From Lanius collurio (Eukaryota > Chordata > Aves > Passeriformes > Laniidae), in contig JACBWW010000023.1 of NCBI GenBank assembly GCA_020086605.1, positions 192,501-256,500 on the forward strand: a stretch of 64,000 nucleotides of DNA, in the 5' to 3' direction. The translations under genes were made by a program, and so were the position numbers. Below, in pieces: positions 23,580-35,774 of the stretch (within the stretch, counting starts at the first letter, position 1; every line of letters begins with the position of its first letter). A model generated the notes under the pieces. It saw nothing but the letters and a program-made list of their open reading frames with translations. It was not told where the DNA came from and ran no database searches.

Positions 23580-23760
23580 AAAGGTCTCTGCAGGGAGCAG
23601 GACGGCGGCGGGGAAGGCAGGGACCTGTTGCACTGTGACTGTGTTTTTGGTGCGGACCAGCCCCGTGCAGGTGGTGACAGCACATCTCCCACCCGCCCCA
23701 ACACCCCATGCTGGGCACCGAGGCCAAGTGACGCGTCCAAACTCGGCAGTAAAGTGAGCA
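23580..23760. promoter_or_regulatory. Second CpG-rich lobe
   Basis: About 63% G+C by count over 23581-23760, with 10 CpGs (observed/expected about 0.55), including clusters at 'gacggcggcgggg' and 'gtgacgcgtcc'. It falls slightly short of strict CpG-island limits but clearly stands out from its surroundings. With the lobe at 22930-23160 it frames one CpG-rich region of roughly 830 bases. Confidence 0.4.
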
Positions 23761-26700
23761 GCAAAGCCTCCTTCCAGGCCCGAGTGTGCTGAAATCAAAT
23801 GCTGTCTCCATCAGCAAGTTGCAGAGAGAACTTTGTTAGTTGTTGGTTTTATTCATGTAAGTATTTTGTAGCGATCTGATCTCCATTTAATGAGCCTCCC
23901 CCCAGGCATGGGGAAAACCTTATCACCAGTCCCATTTTTCACTCAGTCTCTAATCCGGCGCTGCACTGTCTTGTATTAGCAGGAAAAACAACAACAGCAA
24001 CTATGTATATCGTGTAGATCAGAGCCAGGAAAGAAAGGAACAAATGTCAAGGGCTTGAAGAAGCAATTCCAACCCAGCTTCATTTCATCTCTGTCATTCT
24101 CTTCTGACTGTCACGCAACAGCTGCCTGCTAACACATTTCCCTCAACAAAAAAAATGACATTTCTGCTTTCTTTAAAATAGTTTAATATTAATAGGGAGG
24201 GGAGCTAAATTGTTGACACTGCAACCAAAATACTGTGCTGCAAACCGAAGTATTTGGTATGAAACTCAAGACCTTCTGCATTAAGCTCTCTCACAGTGAC
24301 CTGACATAAACTGGCAACTGGCAGCCGTCTGCTTTTGGCAGCTTGGCATATTTGGTCATTTATTGGGTGCATGTGAAGATCAAATGGGTTAAGATTCTTC
24401 TCCTTAAACAGCAGGGAAAAGAACATCAAAAAGGTGTAAATTTCATTTCCCCAGTTTTGATTAAGTCAAGCATGAAATGAAATGTAATACTCTCAAGTGG
24501 CAAGGGTTTATACTATTGATGTTGTTACTTCTGCTTCACAAAGCCCAATCAGCCGACAGCGAGTTGAACAAGCTAACAGAGTTTCAGGGTGGCCAGATGG
24601 AGGGTTTTTACTATGGTTGAAAAGACAGCTTAGTGCTTGCCTCTTCAAGCCAAGTCAATGCCAACTGTGTGAAATCCTGGCCATTCTACCCCTTCTTTTT
24701 TTTTTCCCCTTGTCTCAGTGCTGGTGGCTAGCACCACAGAGACCTGATAAAAAAAACAAACTCTTAAGCAAAACAAGGCATTGAATTAATATTTTTTGTC
24801 AGAAGCATTGTTTATCTTCCCCCCAAAGTGCAGAGATTTCTGAATTCCTGATGCAGATCAATCTTACTACAGTATTTAAGCAAATGGCAAAATCTATTGC
24901 AGTTAAACATTATCTGAAAGGAGGCCTTTGCAAAACTTTGGTAGTTTCTCTGAGATTAAAGTCATAATGCTATTTGTTTTCAATAGTGTGGTGAAGCAAA
25001 AAATCTACTCATGTGCTTTGAAAATAGATGAAGATTTAAACTGTACGTTGTTCGTCCATTAAGGGAAACGAGAGTTAATTCAGAACGCTGTGAGATGTAC
25101 ATAGAGAAAGTCTTTAGATCTAGATACAAAAGTAACAGGTCTTAAATTGAGTGTGGTCTTACGTCGTTAGGAAATTTGTCCTTTTTTTATAGGTGCTTTT
25201 TCAGGCCCCTTGTTCCCACTACATTCTCAAATTTAATGCCCTTGCCACTATACAGCTGGACTAGAATAGAGTGGCTTTAGTAAAGACTTAATAGAATCTT
25301 TAATGCTTCTAACAATCCACTCCCATTGAACTGCATTAAGTAGATATTATGGAAGGACAAAGAGCTAAATAGCTCAACATCAACCTCATTAGGCATGCAG
25401 GCAGGCCTTGAACCATTTTATGGGCAAGCCTATTGTGAGTACACTCACCAGGTTAGCTTTAAATTGCAAATGATACCCTGAAAAGGGAAGAGAAGTTTTG
25501 GAGAATGGCCTCACAGAAAGAAAATCATTTTAGGCTATAAGAAAATGAAAGGCATTGTTAAAATTGCTCTGACCGTAGCAAATGAAATACATCATGGACT
25601 TGAGAGGCTGAATGCTACACTTGAGGGTTTTTTGTTGGCTTTTTTTTTTGTCCGTTGAGGAATGTGGTGTACAGCAGAATATAAACAATATACAATATGT
25701 AAAACTTAGTAAGGGTGCCTCAACGTACTATCCTTTGTCTGAAGTTAAATAAATGATAAGAGCACAATAATTAAGTGGAAGCAGAAAGACAAAAAACATA
25801 CCATTTGAATAAAAGGCAAGGCATGAAGAATGTTATTTATTGAAACTTTCCAGCAGTGCACTGCTTAATCAATAAGGATTCATTTAGTCTTAGCACTTCT
25901 GTGTTCAAAATTTTATATTAAAAAAAAAATGTCTCTCAAGAATTGTTTGCAACTGCAAAGTGCTTTAACAACTGACATTATGATGCTGCAAGTCTGGGAA
26001 CATATTCCCAAGCAGAGCCCTTCTCTGTCACCTTAGTGGATGAATAATTGTGCCTTTGCATATTCCTTGTCATAAATGGCAGGAATGAAGGGACCCTAAG
26101 GACCGCACTGGCAGGATTGGTGCTGTACAAGCAGAGTAAATTAAAACGAGGATTAGAGCAAGTATGATTGGGGATGACAAGCAGGGCAGTTGTCACCACA
26201 CAATGTGCCTTTTTGCCCATATGGTCTGCACCAAGCTTACGCAGCACAAACCCTCTAACATGGATGCTTATTAAAGCATTCCTTCTTGATCAGGACATAA
26301 AGTCCTTAAAGCTCCATGTCATCGGAGAAAAACAGTGCTTCTTTCACAACTTGGGTAGCAGCCTCAAGCACTGTTATTTATGAAGTTCTACAGGCAACTG
26401 CCCTATCTTTACTTTTCCTTAGTGTAATATACAAGAAAGCCCATAAATGTGAAAAATGGAGGTTACAATCCACAGTTATAATTATACATTGTATAGGTTA
26501 TTAAATGTGATAGTGAATTAACTGGCAACTATATTTTAAATAAAAATCAAACACCTGAGATATTTCAGAACTGCCTCCCAAAGTATGGATTTGCAGTGTA
26601 CACAGACTATGGGTGATTTTTAACTACGTTTAAGTGGATAATGAAGGCACACAAAATTCATGCTAGGAAATATTTGAGTGATCATATACACAATATTAGG

Positions 26701-26790
26701 AGCAAAATAGAAGAGTTTGTCAAATTTCTTACAGCTTACAAAAGCAGAATAGATCAATTTTGTTTCTAAACTCTTGTGCCCTCTCACAGG
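23761..26790. other. Noncoding DNA after the CpG-rich region
   Basis: Contains the compound palindrome at 25837-25875. Several short poly-T and poly-A runs occur near 24690, 25640 and 25920. No exon was recognised. Confidence 0.55.
25837..25875. repeat. Compound inverted repeat around a 14-bp palindrome
   Basis: The centre AGCAGTGCACTGCT (25852-25865) is a perfect palindrome. It is enclosed by TTATTGA (25837-25843) and TCAATAA (25869-25875), themselves exact reverse complements. The spacers on the two sides are unequal (8 and 3 bases). Confidence 0.75.
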
Positions 26791-26794
26791 ACAT

Positions 26795-26865
26795 GCCTGA
26801 TTTTCTGTGCCTTAGTTCCCTCTCTGGTAAAATTGAGATAATTACACATCATATTACCCATACAA
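26795..26865 (+). mobile_element. MIR/CORE-SINE core fragment
   Basis: The block 'tgtgccttagttccctctct' at 26807, followed by 'ggtaaaattgagataattac' at 26826, corresponds to the MIR core TGTGCCTCAGTTTCCTCATCTGTAAAATGGGGATAAT with few changes. Nothing recognisable as MIR is seen on either side, so only the core domain survives. Confidence 0.55.
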
Positions 26866-28485
26866 TTATACCAAAAGCATATACCTGTTAATATTTCTTT
26901 TTGCTGTTTATTTCCCTTTTGCTCAAGGATCATACCACTGGCCCTGATTTACAGAAGGGTATCTAGATTCCAAAAATGCCCATGAATAATTTTAAGTTTC
27001 TGAGAAGAGTTCTGCCTATAGCAAGATGCTATTGCAATGATGCTTTCTCAGTCCCGCAATTAGGCCCTCAGACAGTGGTGAGAAAACAGAGATATAAGAA
27101 ATTTTATTTAAATTTTATTCCTCTGTGGTCTATAACACAGCTCTATCTGATCTAAATACAACATCAGATTTAGGTTGTTCCTTTCAGCTTGATCTTTTTC
27201 TCAGCCAGAACAGCCAGTTGTGCAGCAGTAATGAATTTAGGAAATCTCTTACGTAGAGTAGCATGTAAAACATGGCATTAAACAGGAATCAGGAAAAACA
27301 CTGGCAGGTACAACTCTACAGGCACCTTCAGGAATCATCCAAGATTTCCTGCTAAACTAGACAGAGGGTTCTTATAGAAAGCTGGAGGCCTTTTGGTGAG
27401 AGTCTCACTCTGAAAGAGAACCTGGTAAATTATCCTTTATGATTTTAGTTTCTCCCAAACTTGTGCCACCAGGATAGAAAACATTTATTAAAACATGTTA
27501 TTTCTTGCTAATACTCCTACTTTGGGACCTCTGGAGTCCTGGATTTGTTTCTCAAAGCAAAGCCCTCCTTGTGCTTTGTAGAGTTAATAAAATGAGTATG
27601 AAAACATTCCCTGCTGTTAGTGAATTGTAAGAGCCAACATTTCCTGCTGCAGTAAGTCTTGGCTGCTGAAGAAGAGCCCAAGCTCCATGGATACACTACA
27701 ACTCCCTCCTTTAGCAGGTGGGCAACTCTGAACTTTCATAAACAGAGTACCCAGTATGACAATTTTATCACAACAGCTCCTAGATCCTACATATACACAC
27801 ATTTTTAATGTAGAAGTTTAAGCTGGCAAAGAACAAGCTGAAAGATGTAGAAGTGATGTGGGGTGCTCACCTCCTTGGTTATGAGTCCTTCCTATCTTTA
27901 ACTTACAAGCATCTTAGACTAGGTCTCTTCCCTCAAAGAATCCACAGATTTTTTCTTTTCTGCACATTGTCTCTTGGCATGTAACTACTGCCACAAATGC
28001 TGAAGAGGATCACAGTAACCTTAACTTCACTTGGCACCTAAAAATCACAGGCAGATGTGCTAGAAATATTCTAAGAATAACTACATATCTTCTAAGATGA
28101 TATTACATTTACCTCATTTCGTGTCCTAAAATCTTTGAACTATTATCTTTTTTATTTTCAAAGCTGTTTGACTTAGACTATTCTGCATGAACGTCACATT
28201 GAATTCAAAAAGATTAGGCCTTCAGAAGAAGGCAGGCAGTAAACTCAGACTTGGCCAGTCATCATTTGGATGGATATATTCATATTTATTAGGATGGCCA
28301 GAGGCCTTTTGTTTCATGCCTAGATTTTGTTAGACACTGAAACAAATTAGAAAATACAAAGTACACCCTTTTATGGGTACAAGGAACATTGGCACCAATA
28401 ACCATGAATATATTTCATATTTTTGTTTCATCTACACTGCAGTAGTATTTGGGCATTAATCTGCAGGAGCATGGCTACAGGAAAG

Positions 28486-28775
28486 AGTGGCCCCATAATT
28501 AAAGCATCATGCCTAAGATTTGGGAAGCCAAATTTACATCTCTATTCTATGAAAATATCTTGATCACTTAGCTCAAGATACTCAAATGTAGTTAGAAAAC
28601 ATACGCCTGTTAAGCTTATAATTCTCAATGAAAATAATTAAGAATTCTAATTCTTTTGTAAGACATTTATTAAGCACCTACACATCTTTGAGGATCAGAA
28701 CTTGAGTCTCTCTGTGCTCCAGTTCCCTGATGGTCAAACAAAGATGACTGCATTGCCCTACTGGGCAGGGATATT
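28486..28775 (+). mobile_element. Probable full-span CORE-SINE (MIR-like) fossil
   Basis: The left end 'gtggccccataattaaagca' and 'agatttgggaagccaaattt' match the tRNA-derived head of archosaur/turtle MIR-like SINEs (GTGGTTAAAGCA..GGATTTGGGAGACCTGGATT). The right part 'tctgtgctccagttccctga' at 28711, followed by 'cattgccctactgggcaggg' at 28751, matches the core and following region. About 100 bases between the two parts align poorly, so the call assumes decay or an insertion in the middle. Confidence 0.5.
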
Positions 28776-30112
28776 CTGTATCTGCCCTACAGCCTTGGAA
28801 ATGCTCACAGTTATAGATACAGCAACCAGATAAGAACTGTAAATATGATAATTTTCAAGAAACATGGTTTAGCATAATTCTATTCCTATATTAATATTGT
28901 TGAAAGGGAAACAGCTTTTTAAAATGCTGTGTTGAAGGCATATTTTTTTCATACTTGAGAGATCTCCCTTTTGGAAGCTTGAACTTTTTTTTCAAAAACT
29001 CTGTAAACACTGATATGATCATTATTTTAAGCATACTTTAAAAAATTCATTCTAATATTCTTGAAAGTTCTTTTAAAAAGAAAAGGAATAAACTGATTTT
29101 GACTGGAATATTTCAGACAGATATTCAGGCTTTCAAAATGTGTACAATTTCCTGTATATCTATTCATATAAGGAATTATTGACTAGCCATGAAAAGAGAT
29201 TCAATGAAGTGAATGTTAAGGACTTCTTATTTCACACTTCTCACTTAAATTCTAGATTGAGGCTACAAAATTAAATCAAACGATTACACACTCGAGGATA
29301 TTTCATATGAAGTGACTTCTGCTCAGTCTGATCTAATCTACACTGAAATGTAACAGTCAGTCTCTAAGAACTTTAAAGTATCACAAGCTTCATTGACTTC
29401 ATATGACTTAACACTTTAAATGTATTTGAGAATAGGCCAGGAGAAATTCCACAAAAGCAGGACATTAGGCTTAATGGCAAGGTGATATTACAGTACAAAA
29501 CTTTTTAAAGTAACTATTACTGCTCTGATTTTAATTTCCCCCTGCACTGTCCCCCTCATCCCTCAAGATTAAATAACATTTTTCAACAGGCTTCACACCA
29601 TGTGCAATACATTTCAGACCTGTTGAGTAGATATCCTGAAATTCTTACACCTCCTGATGTCACCATTCCTCTGAAAACATGGGAACTATGTGTGACTAGA
29701 CAAAGCACTGCCCCACTCCTGCAAACACATGCCTAGGTATGCAGTTAACTTGATACACTGCAAATTGTCCCATAAATCTGAGTGTGCCTCCAAGTGTTTG
29801 TGGGCTTGCAGCCGAAATGAACATCCACATTCAGCTTCCACTGCATTAGGACTGAGTTGAGGTGGGTGACAACTGCCAACTGGCTTCCCCCAGGGTCCAC
29901 CTAGAGACAGAGCACAGATCCCCAAATACCTTTTTCATTTAATTAGTAAAGCTTTCATGTGATATTTTGACAGAATCGTCCCACCTGTCCTAACAGTTAC
30001 AAAACACGTATTTTCATCACTTCGCTTTTCAGCACTTCCATTGACTTAAAACAAACCTTGAGCAACGATAAGCCTTAAGATAAGGGAAAAGACAGAAGAC
30101 AACTTGAACACC

Positions 30113-30126
30113 TTTTTTTTTTTTTT
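30113..30126 (+). repeat. Poly-T tract (14 T)
   Basis: An uninterrupted T run. A similar one lies at 46033-46046. Confidence 0.8.
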
Positions 30127-31073
30127 GTGGAGGAAGAGATAATTAAGTGCAGTGTTCAATGATCTTTTCCAAAACTAAACAGAAATAAGATAATTAAAAA
30201 CTTTTACTGAAACAGCTATTTACATTTTTAAAGTAAAATATATATGATATAACATATCAATCATCAGCTTATTTGTTTCAATGAGGACCAAATGAAATGG
30301 AAGTTTAGTTTCTTAGTGGAAGAGAAGGTAGCTCCTATCATCATTAAAAGATAAACATGTAGGTACTGAGAAAACTAATTAAATTTTGTTGAGTAATCAG
30401 GAAGTCCCTCATGAATATCCTCTGGGGTAAGCCCTAATGTGAAGAGATCTCAATTTTGTGGTTAAATAATTTGAAGAGATTAATTAGTAAAGAATAAGCA
30501 TTAAAGACAATCATGAGAAGATAAAGGTAACAATTTTTTTTTTAACATTTACTATTTTTACAGCTCTACCTGATGAAAAAGCTTTCATTTTAAAATGACT
30601 GTTAACAAGATAGCAGTCTGAATTATTTTTAACTATTTAATTTATTAGATATACGGTAGAAATAAAAAAACATTCTGAGATGAAAACTTAACTTTGAATC
30701 AGATTTGCATAAAGGATTAGGTTTTTTACAGTTCAGAACTACTTTTCAATCTTAAAGTGGGAGAACAGATCCTTATCCTGAATTTCTTTTTGTTCCTTTG
30801 GAAGTTCAGTTTAATCCAGCTTTCTTAATTTTCACCTTCTCCCTAAACCTTCTAGGCTTGTTACATGATAGCTAAGGATCATTATCCACCCAAGCTGAGG
30901 GGGTTTTCCCTTCATTAATTTCTGTAAGAAGATTACCAGTGCTTGTTTGTTGTTGTTTAAGCAAATGATTTCCCTAAGCAATTTGTTTTTCCAACTGGTT
31001 TACACTTTAATGCCCTTGATTGAATTTCAAACAAGAGATCAACTTGACCAACCAACTCTGTTTAGGGGGAGTT

Positions 31074-31098
31074 AAAAAAAAAAAAAAAAAAAAAAAAA
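31074..31098 (+). repeat. Poly-A tract (25 A)
   Basis: An uninterrupted A run preceded by 'tttagggggagtt'. No retroposon body was identified. Confidence 0.9.
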
Positions 31099-31748
31099 GT
31101 AAGAACTTCGTGTGAACTATTTAAGCAAGAAAAGTGCTTAAAAACGTGCTCAACCATTCAGTCAGAGATGCATCATAATTAGCAGCTCACTCAGGACTTG
31201 TTTAGTTTATAAGTCAAGGTGACTTTTTTGAAGACGAAATTCTCTAATTACAACTGAAATGCATGTGTCACACCTAATAGAGGTTTTTACTCATTTAATC
31301 CTACATATTTCCTCTCCTGCTTCCCCCTGCCCCAAATCTGTCTTCATTGGAAACGTGTCAGAATTCTTTGTACTTTAAGGGATGGGTGAAGCAAACAACA
31401 TGAAGATTGGGCATTTTCTGTTTGCAGTTAGAATAACATTTTTACTCAAATGGTTATTTTTAAATCATGCAGTCAAGAGACTTGACAGTAATTTAGTTTC
31501 ACTTCAGCTTTTAGGCAATGAATGCACTATTTAAGCACTCTGGGCCTCTTAGTGAACTTTGTATATATAAATTTGTACAAATGACAGGCTAAGCAATGAG
31601 ATATCATCCTCGATTAACATATTCCAGAGTAATTATCTTGATTTAGGTGATATCATACTGTTATATAATTTTTACCTGGGCTAAGCAGCCACCTCAATAA
31701 AAAAAGAGTCAAATTTAACTCCATCAATCCCACTAACAGTTGGATGAT

Positions 31749-31795
31749 GCCTGTCCACTGTTGCAGTGGGGATGTCCTGCAACAGTCCAGTAGGC
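31749..31795. repeat. Hairpin with 10-bp perfect stem and 10-base loop
   Basis: ACTGTTGCAG (31757-31766) and CTGCAACAGT (31777-31786) pair perfectly around 'tggggatgtc'. An outer stem, GCCT (31749-31752) with AGGC (31792-31795), extends it across an internal loop. The total stem is shorter than that of a typical pre-miRNA (about 22 pairs or more), so I do not call it an RNA gene. Confidence 0.7.
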
Positions 31796-34186
31796 CAAGT
31801 TGTAAAATCCATATTCATGTATTGAAGTTTTTTATTTGTGGGATTGGAATGTACTTCCACACAAAGCTGGCAGAATCTGACTATTTCTACAGGTGAGCAC
31901 CACTCCTACACCCTGACTACAGTATGACTTGTCAACCAGTTTCTCTCTCCTGTTCCCCTTACCAGGAACTCCGTGTGTTCTACTGCTAGACCAATTGAAC
32001 AGACACCCCTGCTGCTTAGAGAGAGAAAGCTGCTTTTATATAAACTGCACAGGAAAAATATATATAAAATCAACAACAGCAAAAACCCAAAAGGGTGACC
32101 AAAACATGACAATCAAGAAATGAAAAAACAAAATAGCCAAAAAATCAACATAACTTGATTCTTAAGACTGAAATTTCACTTTTGACCTTAGAAGTTTGCA
32201 GAACACCCAACAGCAGCATTGCCTCTACCCAGACTGCCTCACACCTAAAAAAGTGCCAAGCATTACACAGAGAGGCAGCTGCAGTTTTTTTCCTGACAGC
32301 ACAAAGGGATCACAACCCACAAATGCTTAGGAAAGAAATTAACAACTCTATAAATACTGGGTTTTAACGGAATGGGAATTTCAGTGGTGAAAAAAAAAGT
32401 GTAAATGTGAGTACTGGTCACTGTAAAAACAAGCAAACGCAAGGAATAAAATTATTAATAGTAAGTGTTCTAAATTGACAAGTGAAACCTATTGTTAATA
32501 TCCAACAAAGGAGCTCAGGGCTGTGCACCCTAAGCAAGGCTCATGGTTGCAATTCTCCTCTGTGATGACCTTACACACTGGCTACTTTACATTCCACTGA
32601 GGTCTGTGCCAGCTAAGTACCTTGGAAACTTTGAGATATGACCTAATATAAATTAACTGTTATGAGGTCATATTAAAACGGGAAGCCCATCTATTTTAAC
32701 TTTGCTAGCAACAAACAACACAAGTAGATTGAACCATGTCAAGCTATCAGCATGCTGTGGAAACTGTCACTGATGGAGATGTTATAGATGTTATATTGTA
32801 TGAGATTCCCTTTCCTTGCCTTTTTTTTTTATAAATAAAGAGTATCACAGTATTTCTGACTTTGGTGTTAAAAGGTAGATCAATAAACAGGTAATCATTA
32901 TTAAAACCCAGGATACCCAATCATGAGCATAAGTTATTGATTTGACATTTATCCTGCCACAAATGTCTTCTAGTTAAGTGTTTCAATAATCTAATTTTGA
33001 ATTTTTTTTTATTCTTTGAGATCCCTGGATTCTGACAGACCCTTATATATATTCAGGAACTTGTAACAATGCCACGCTAACATAACCAGGAAATGAATGC
33101 TAGCAGGTCTGATTTTGGGAGCTGGACATAAAATTATATGAGCCTATTTCTAAAGCAAATAGACTTTAGAAACAATGAATTTCTATATATAAAAGTTCAG
33201 AACTAAAATTGCTAAAAGAAACAGTGTAATCCATTCTAATAAGTGTATTCTAATTAACCCACTTTGAAAATTGCATTCAAACCACATATATGCAAATATT
33301 TGCAACTGGTATATAAACAGTGCCTATATGGCATGAAAAAAATAATCTTAGTTTAGGAACAGGATACACAAAGAAATTTAATTTCATGATGAAACATAAC
33401 ATTCTGACATAGGAATGTTGTCACTTAAAATAATACCCACATTTTAATATATCTTTTCCCAATCTCACCTCCTACTGTCAACACCATCAATTTCAGCAGT
33501 GCTCCTTCCCCTCTTTCAACATCAAAATGCAGTCCTTCCAGTATCATTATTATCAACCTGAGCAAACTAAATGTGAAAAGGTGCCACTAATAGGACAGCT
33601 TTTGACATCACATCTTGAACCAGAATAAGCAAACAGGCAAGTCAAATCTTTAGGGTCAAGCTTTGAAGTCAATTTTCTGACCCAGGAAATCATGTTCTGT
33701 GACAGTGATGACAAACAGTGAACACATGCCTTGTATAAATATGTCTATGAATGTTGCCTTACAAACATTCACAGTCACCATCTCACTGGAGCCAACTATG
33801 AAAAGAAAAATGGGAAGTTTACATTTTGAACATCCACTGTTTGACATGCTGCTTTAACAACAACAACAAAAAAAATCCAACTTTAAAATAGCTTTCTTCT
33901 CTTAAGTGGAGTTAAAAATGTAATAAAAAAGCACATACATACACCTAATTTTCAATTAACCTTCGACATCTAAACATCCAGAGAGCAGCATAATGTATAC
34001 AGTATAAATGTTTTGCTATTTGGACTTCTATGCCTAAAGCACTCTCCAGCAAAGCTTTCTAGGCACAGCACTAAAAAGTCATTGTTTATTGATTTCAAAA
34101 TCTAACAGACTAATTATATATTTGTAGATGACTTGACAGATTTACAAAACTGCTATATGATTTTATAATGGAACATGCTCACGTTA

Positions 34187-34204
34187 ATCTCCATCTATGG
34201 AGAT
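34187..34204. repeat. 8-bp-arm inverted repeat
   Basis: ATCTCCAT and ATGGAGAT are exact reverse complements with a 2-base spacer. No further context gives it a role. Confidence 0.7.
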
Positions 34205-35467
34205 AGCTAGAGGGGGCTGACCTTTATCTCATATTTAAAACACAAGCAATAACTGAAATTCATTTTCAATTTATTTTCCAATCATATAAAAGGAGGGGGA
34301 AAAGATTACTTTATTGAATCTTTTTAGCTGGTAAAAGGTTGGAGACACACAGTCTTGATGCCTTCCAAGGAGCTACAGGGATGGTCTATAGGGAACAGAC
34401 TTAATCGAATAAACTAATCTTTGCTGTGGAGATTAAGTAGATGGCTACAGCAGTAGAGTAACAGCAGAATGCAAAGTATCAGCAGCACCATCAGCTGCTT
34501 TAAAGGTGCTGTAGGCAGTAGGAAAGCTTCCCTGTTGGGTCCACCCTACTGATCCTGCAAATTTGGTAAACTTCATGGAAATTTAATAATGCTGCTGCAT
34601 TGTGTTTGCCTGCTGAGCAAACAGCCTGGTGCTGCAAGGCACATATGTGATAATTTAAAAGAGGTTTTTGGAAGATACAGTAACTGCTGCTACTCAAGCC
34701 TTGGGCCTTTAAACTGAAGAGAGCATATAAAGTGTACATCCTCAAGGTAAATAGTATCTAGAGGTAAGGATGCTTTTCAAAGCAGTTCCTGACAGTTGGT
34801 AAAGTGCCTTACTTTGTAAGCACATCTTTTCAAACAGACTTTGATTCCCTATGCCAATACACACACAAAGAACTGAATTAGTCTGGGCTAGAATCTGTCA
34901 TGATATATGACTAACATATTTCTGCACTTTTATGTTAGCTTAAATAAAAATTGGGTTATTTTGTTGGGTTTCTTGTTCGCCTTGTCTCTTCCATTTAGCA
35001 TTCTGAGTTGGAAAACCCGACTAATTATGGACTACACATTTCTGAGGAAATGGCAGAGATGGCACCCTTTCCCTGCAGAAAGGATATTTTTACTATGGTT
35101 TAGAAGCAATCCAAAACACACACACTGCTTCTGCGCTTTCAGCCTGGCAATGAAAAGGGAAGCAAATCAGAGCTGGAATGATCCAGGTTTCAACCTATAC
35201 AATGAACTTATTTAATAAGAATAAAAAGAAACATTTCAAAAACAATTACTGCTGCCTTTGGATCCTGGAACTTGAAAGAAAACCGCAGCTGCGTTGCTCA
35301 TTCCAGCAGCTCACAGTTCACAGGGTAAGCAGCACTCGTCAATATGAATCAGCTGTGAAAAGCAGGGCTCTGCTTGGACTTCAGTTTAAATTGGCCATCC
35401 CTGCAATATTGTTATTACAGTTAATAAAAACTGTTGCCTAACACTTTGACCACAGACCAGCGGAGCC

Positions 35468-35493
35468 GGGGAGGGGTGGGGCTGGGGAAAGGG
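35468..35493 (+). other. Canonical G-quadruplex motif (four G4 runs plus a fifth G3 run)
   Basis: Five G runs follow each other: GGGG at 35468, 35473, 35478 and 35484, and GGG at 35491. The first three loops are 1, 1 and 2 bases (A, T, CT). This arrangement is expected to form a very stable parallel quadruplex on the plus strand, and it is the only motif of this quality I see in the window. Just upstream, 'ttgaccacagacc' (about 35447) contains a RUNX-type ACCACA site, and the flanks look less AT-rich than average. Quadruplexes of this type often mark promoters or enhancers, but no transcript is evident here. Confidence 0.85.
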
Positions 35494-35774
35494 TATGTGT
35501 CAGGGTATTAATGTCCCTGAAAGACTGAAATTCTCAGAACCCAGGGTTCCAACATCAGGGGGCAACACTTAATGTGAAAAGTATTTGAGGGAAGGTAGTT
35601 CTATGGGTTACTTCTGGAGGTGACAGTCTTCCTTGAATATTGATTCCCCATGTGACAGAAAATGTGAAAGAGATATTAAATGAATTTCAAGTGTACTTCA
35701 ATAGCAGTTTAGCACTAATAAGCAACTAGTGAGGGGAGAAGCTTTCCTCTTCTTTGTCAACAAGATATTGGCTA

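Larger units (their letters stand above)
26866..31073. other. Noncoding AT-rich DNA with SINE fossil
   Basis: The MIR-like fossil at 28486-28775 is the main feature. Around 29388-29440, 'cattgacttcatatgac' and 'ttaacactttaaatg' vaguely recall the palindromic family seen at 59436, but too weakly to annotate. Confidence 0.55.
31099..35467. other. Noncoding AT-rich DNA
   Basis: Immediately after the A25 run, 31100-31290 has mixed TAATTA-bearing sequence that could be regulatory. Hairpins at 31749 and 34187 are listed. Otherwise nothing was recognised. Confidence 0.55.

Noticed and set aside
29310..29440. Third copy of the palindromic amniote repeat ('cattgacttcatatgac')
   Set aside because: Only scattered words match; terminal inverted repeats are not seen.
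31749..31795. MicroRNA precursor
   Set aside because: The stem has 10 perfect pairs plus 4 across a loop, shorter than a usual precursor, and the arms match no miRNA I know.
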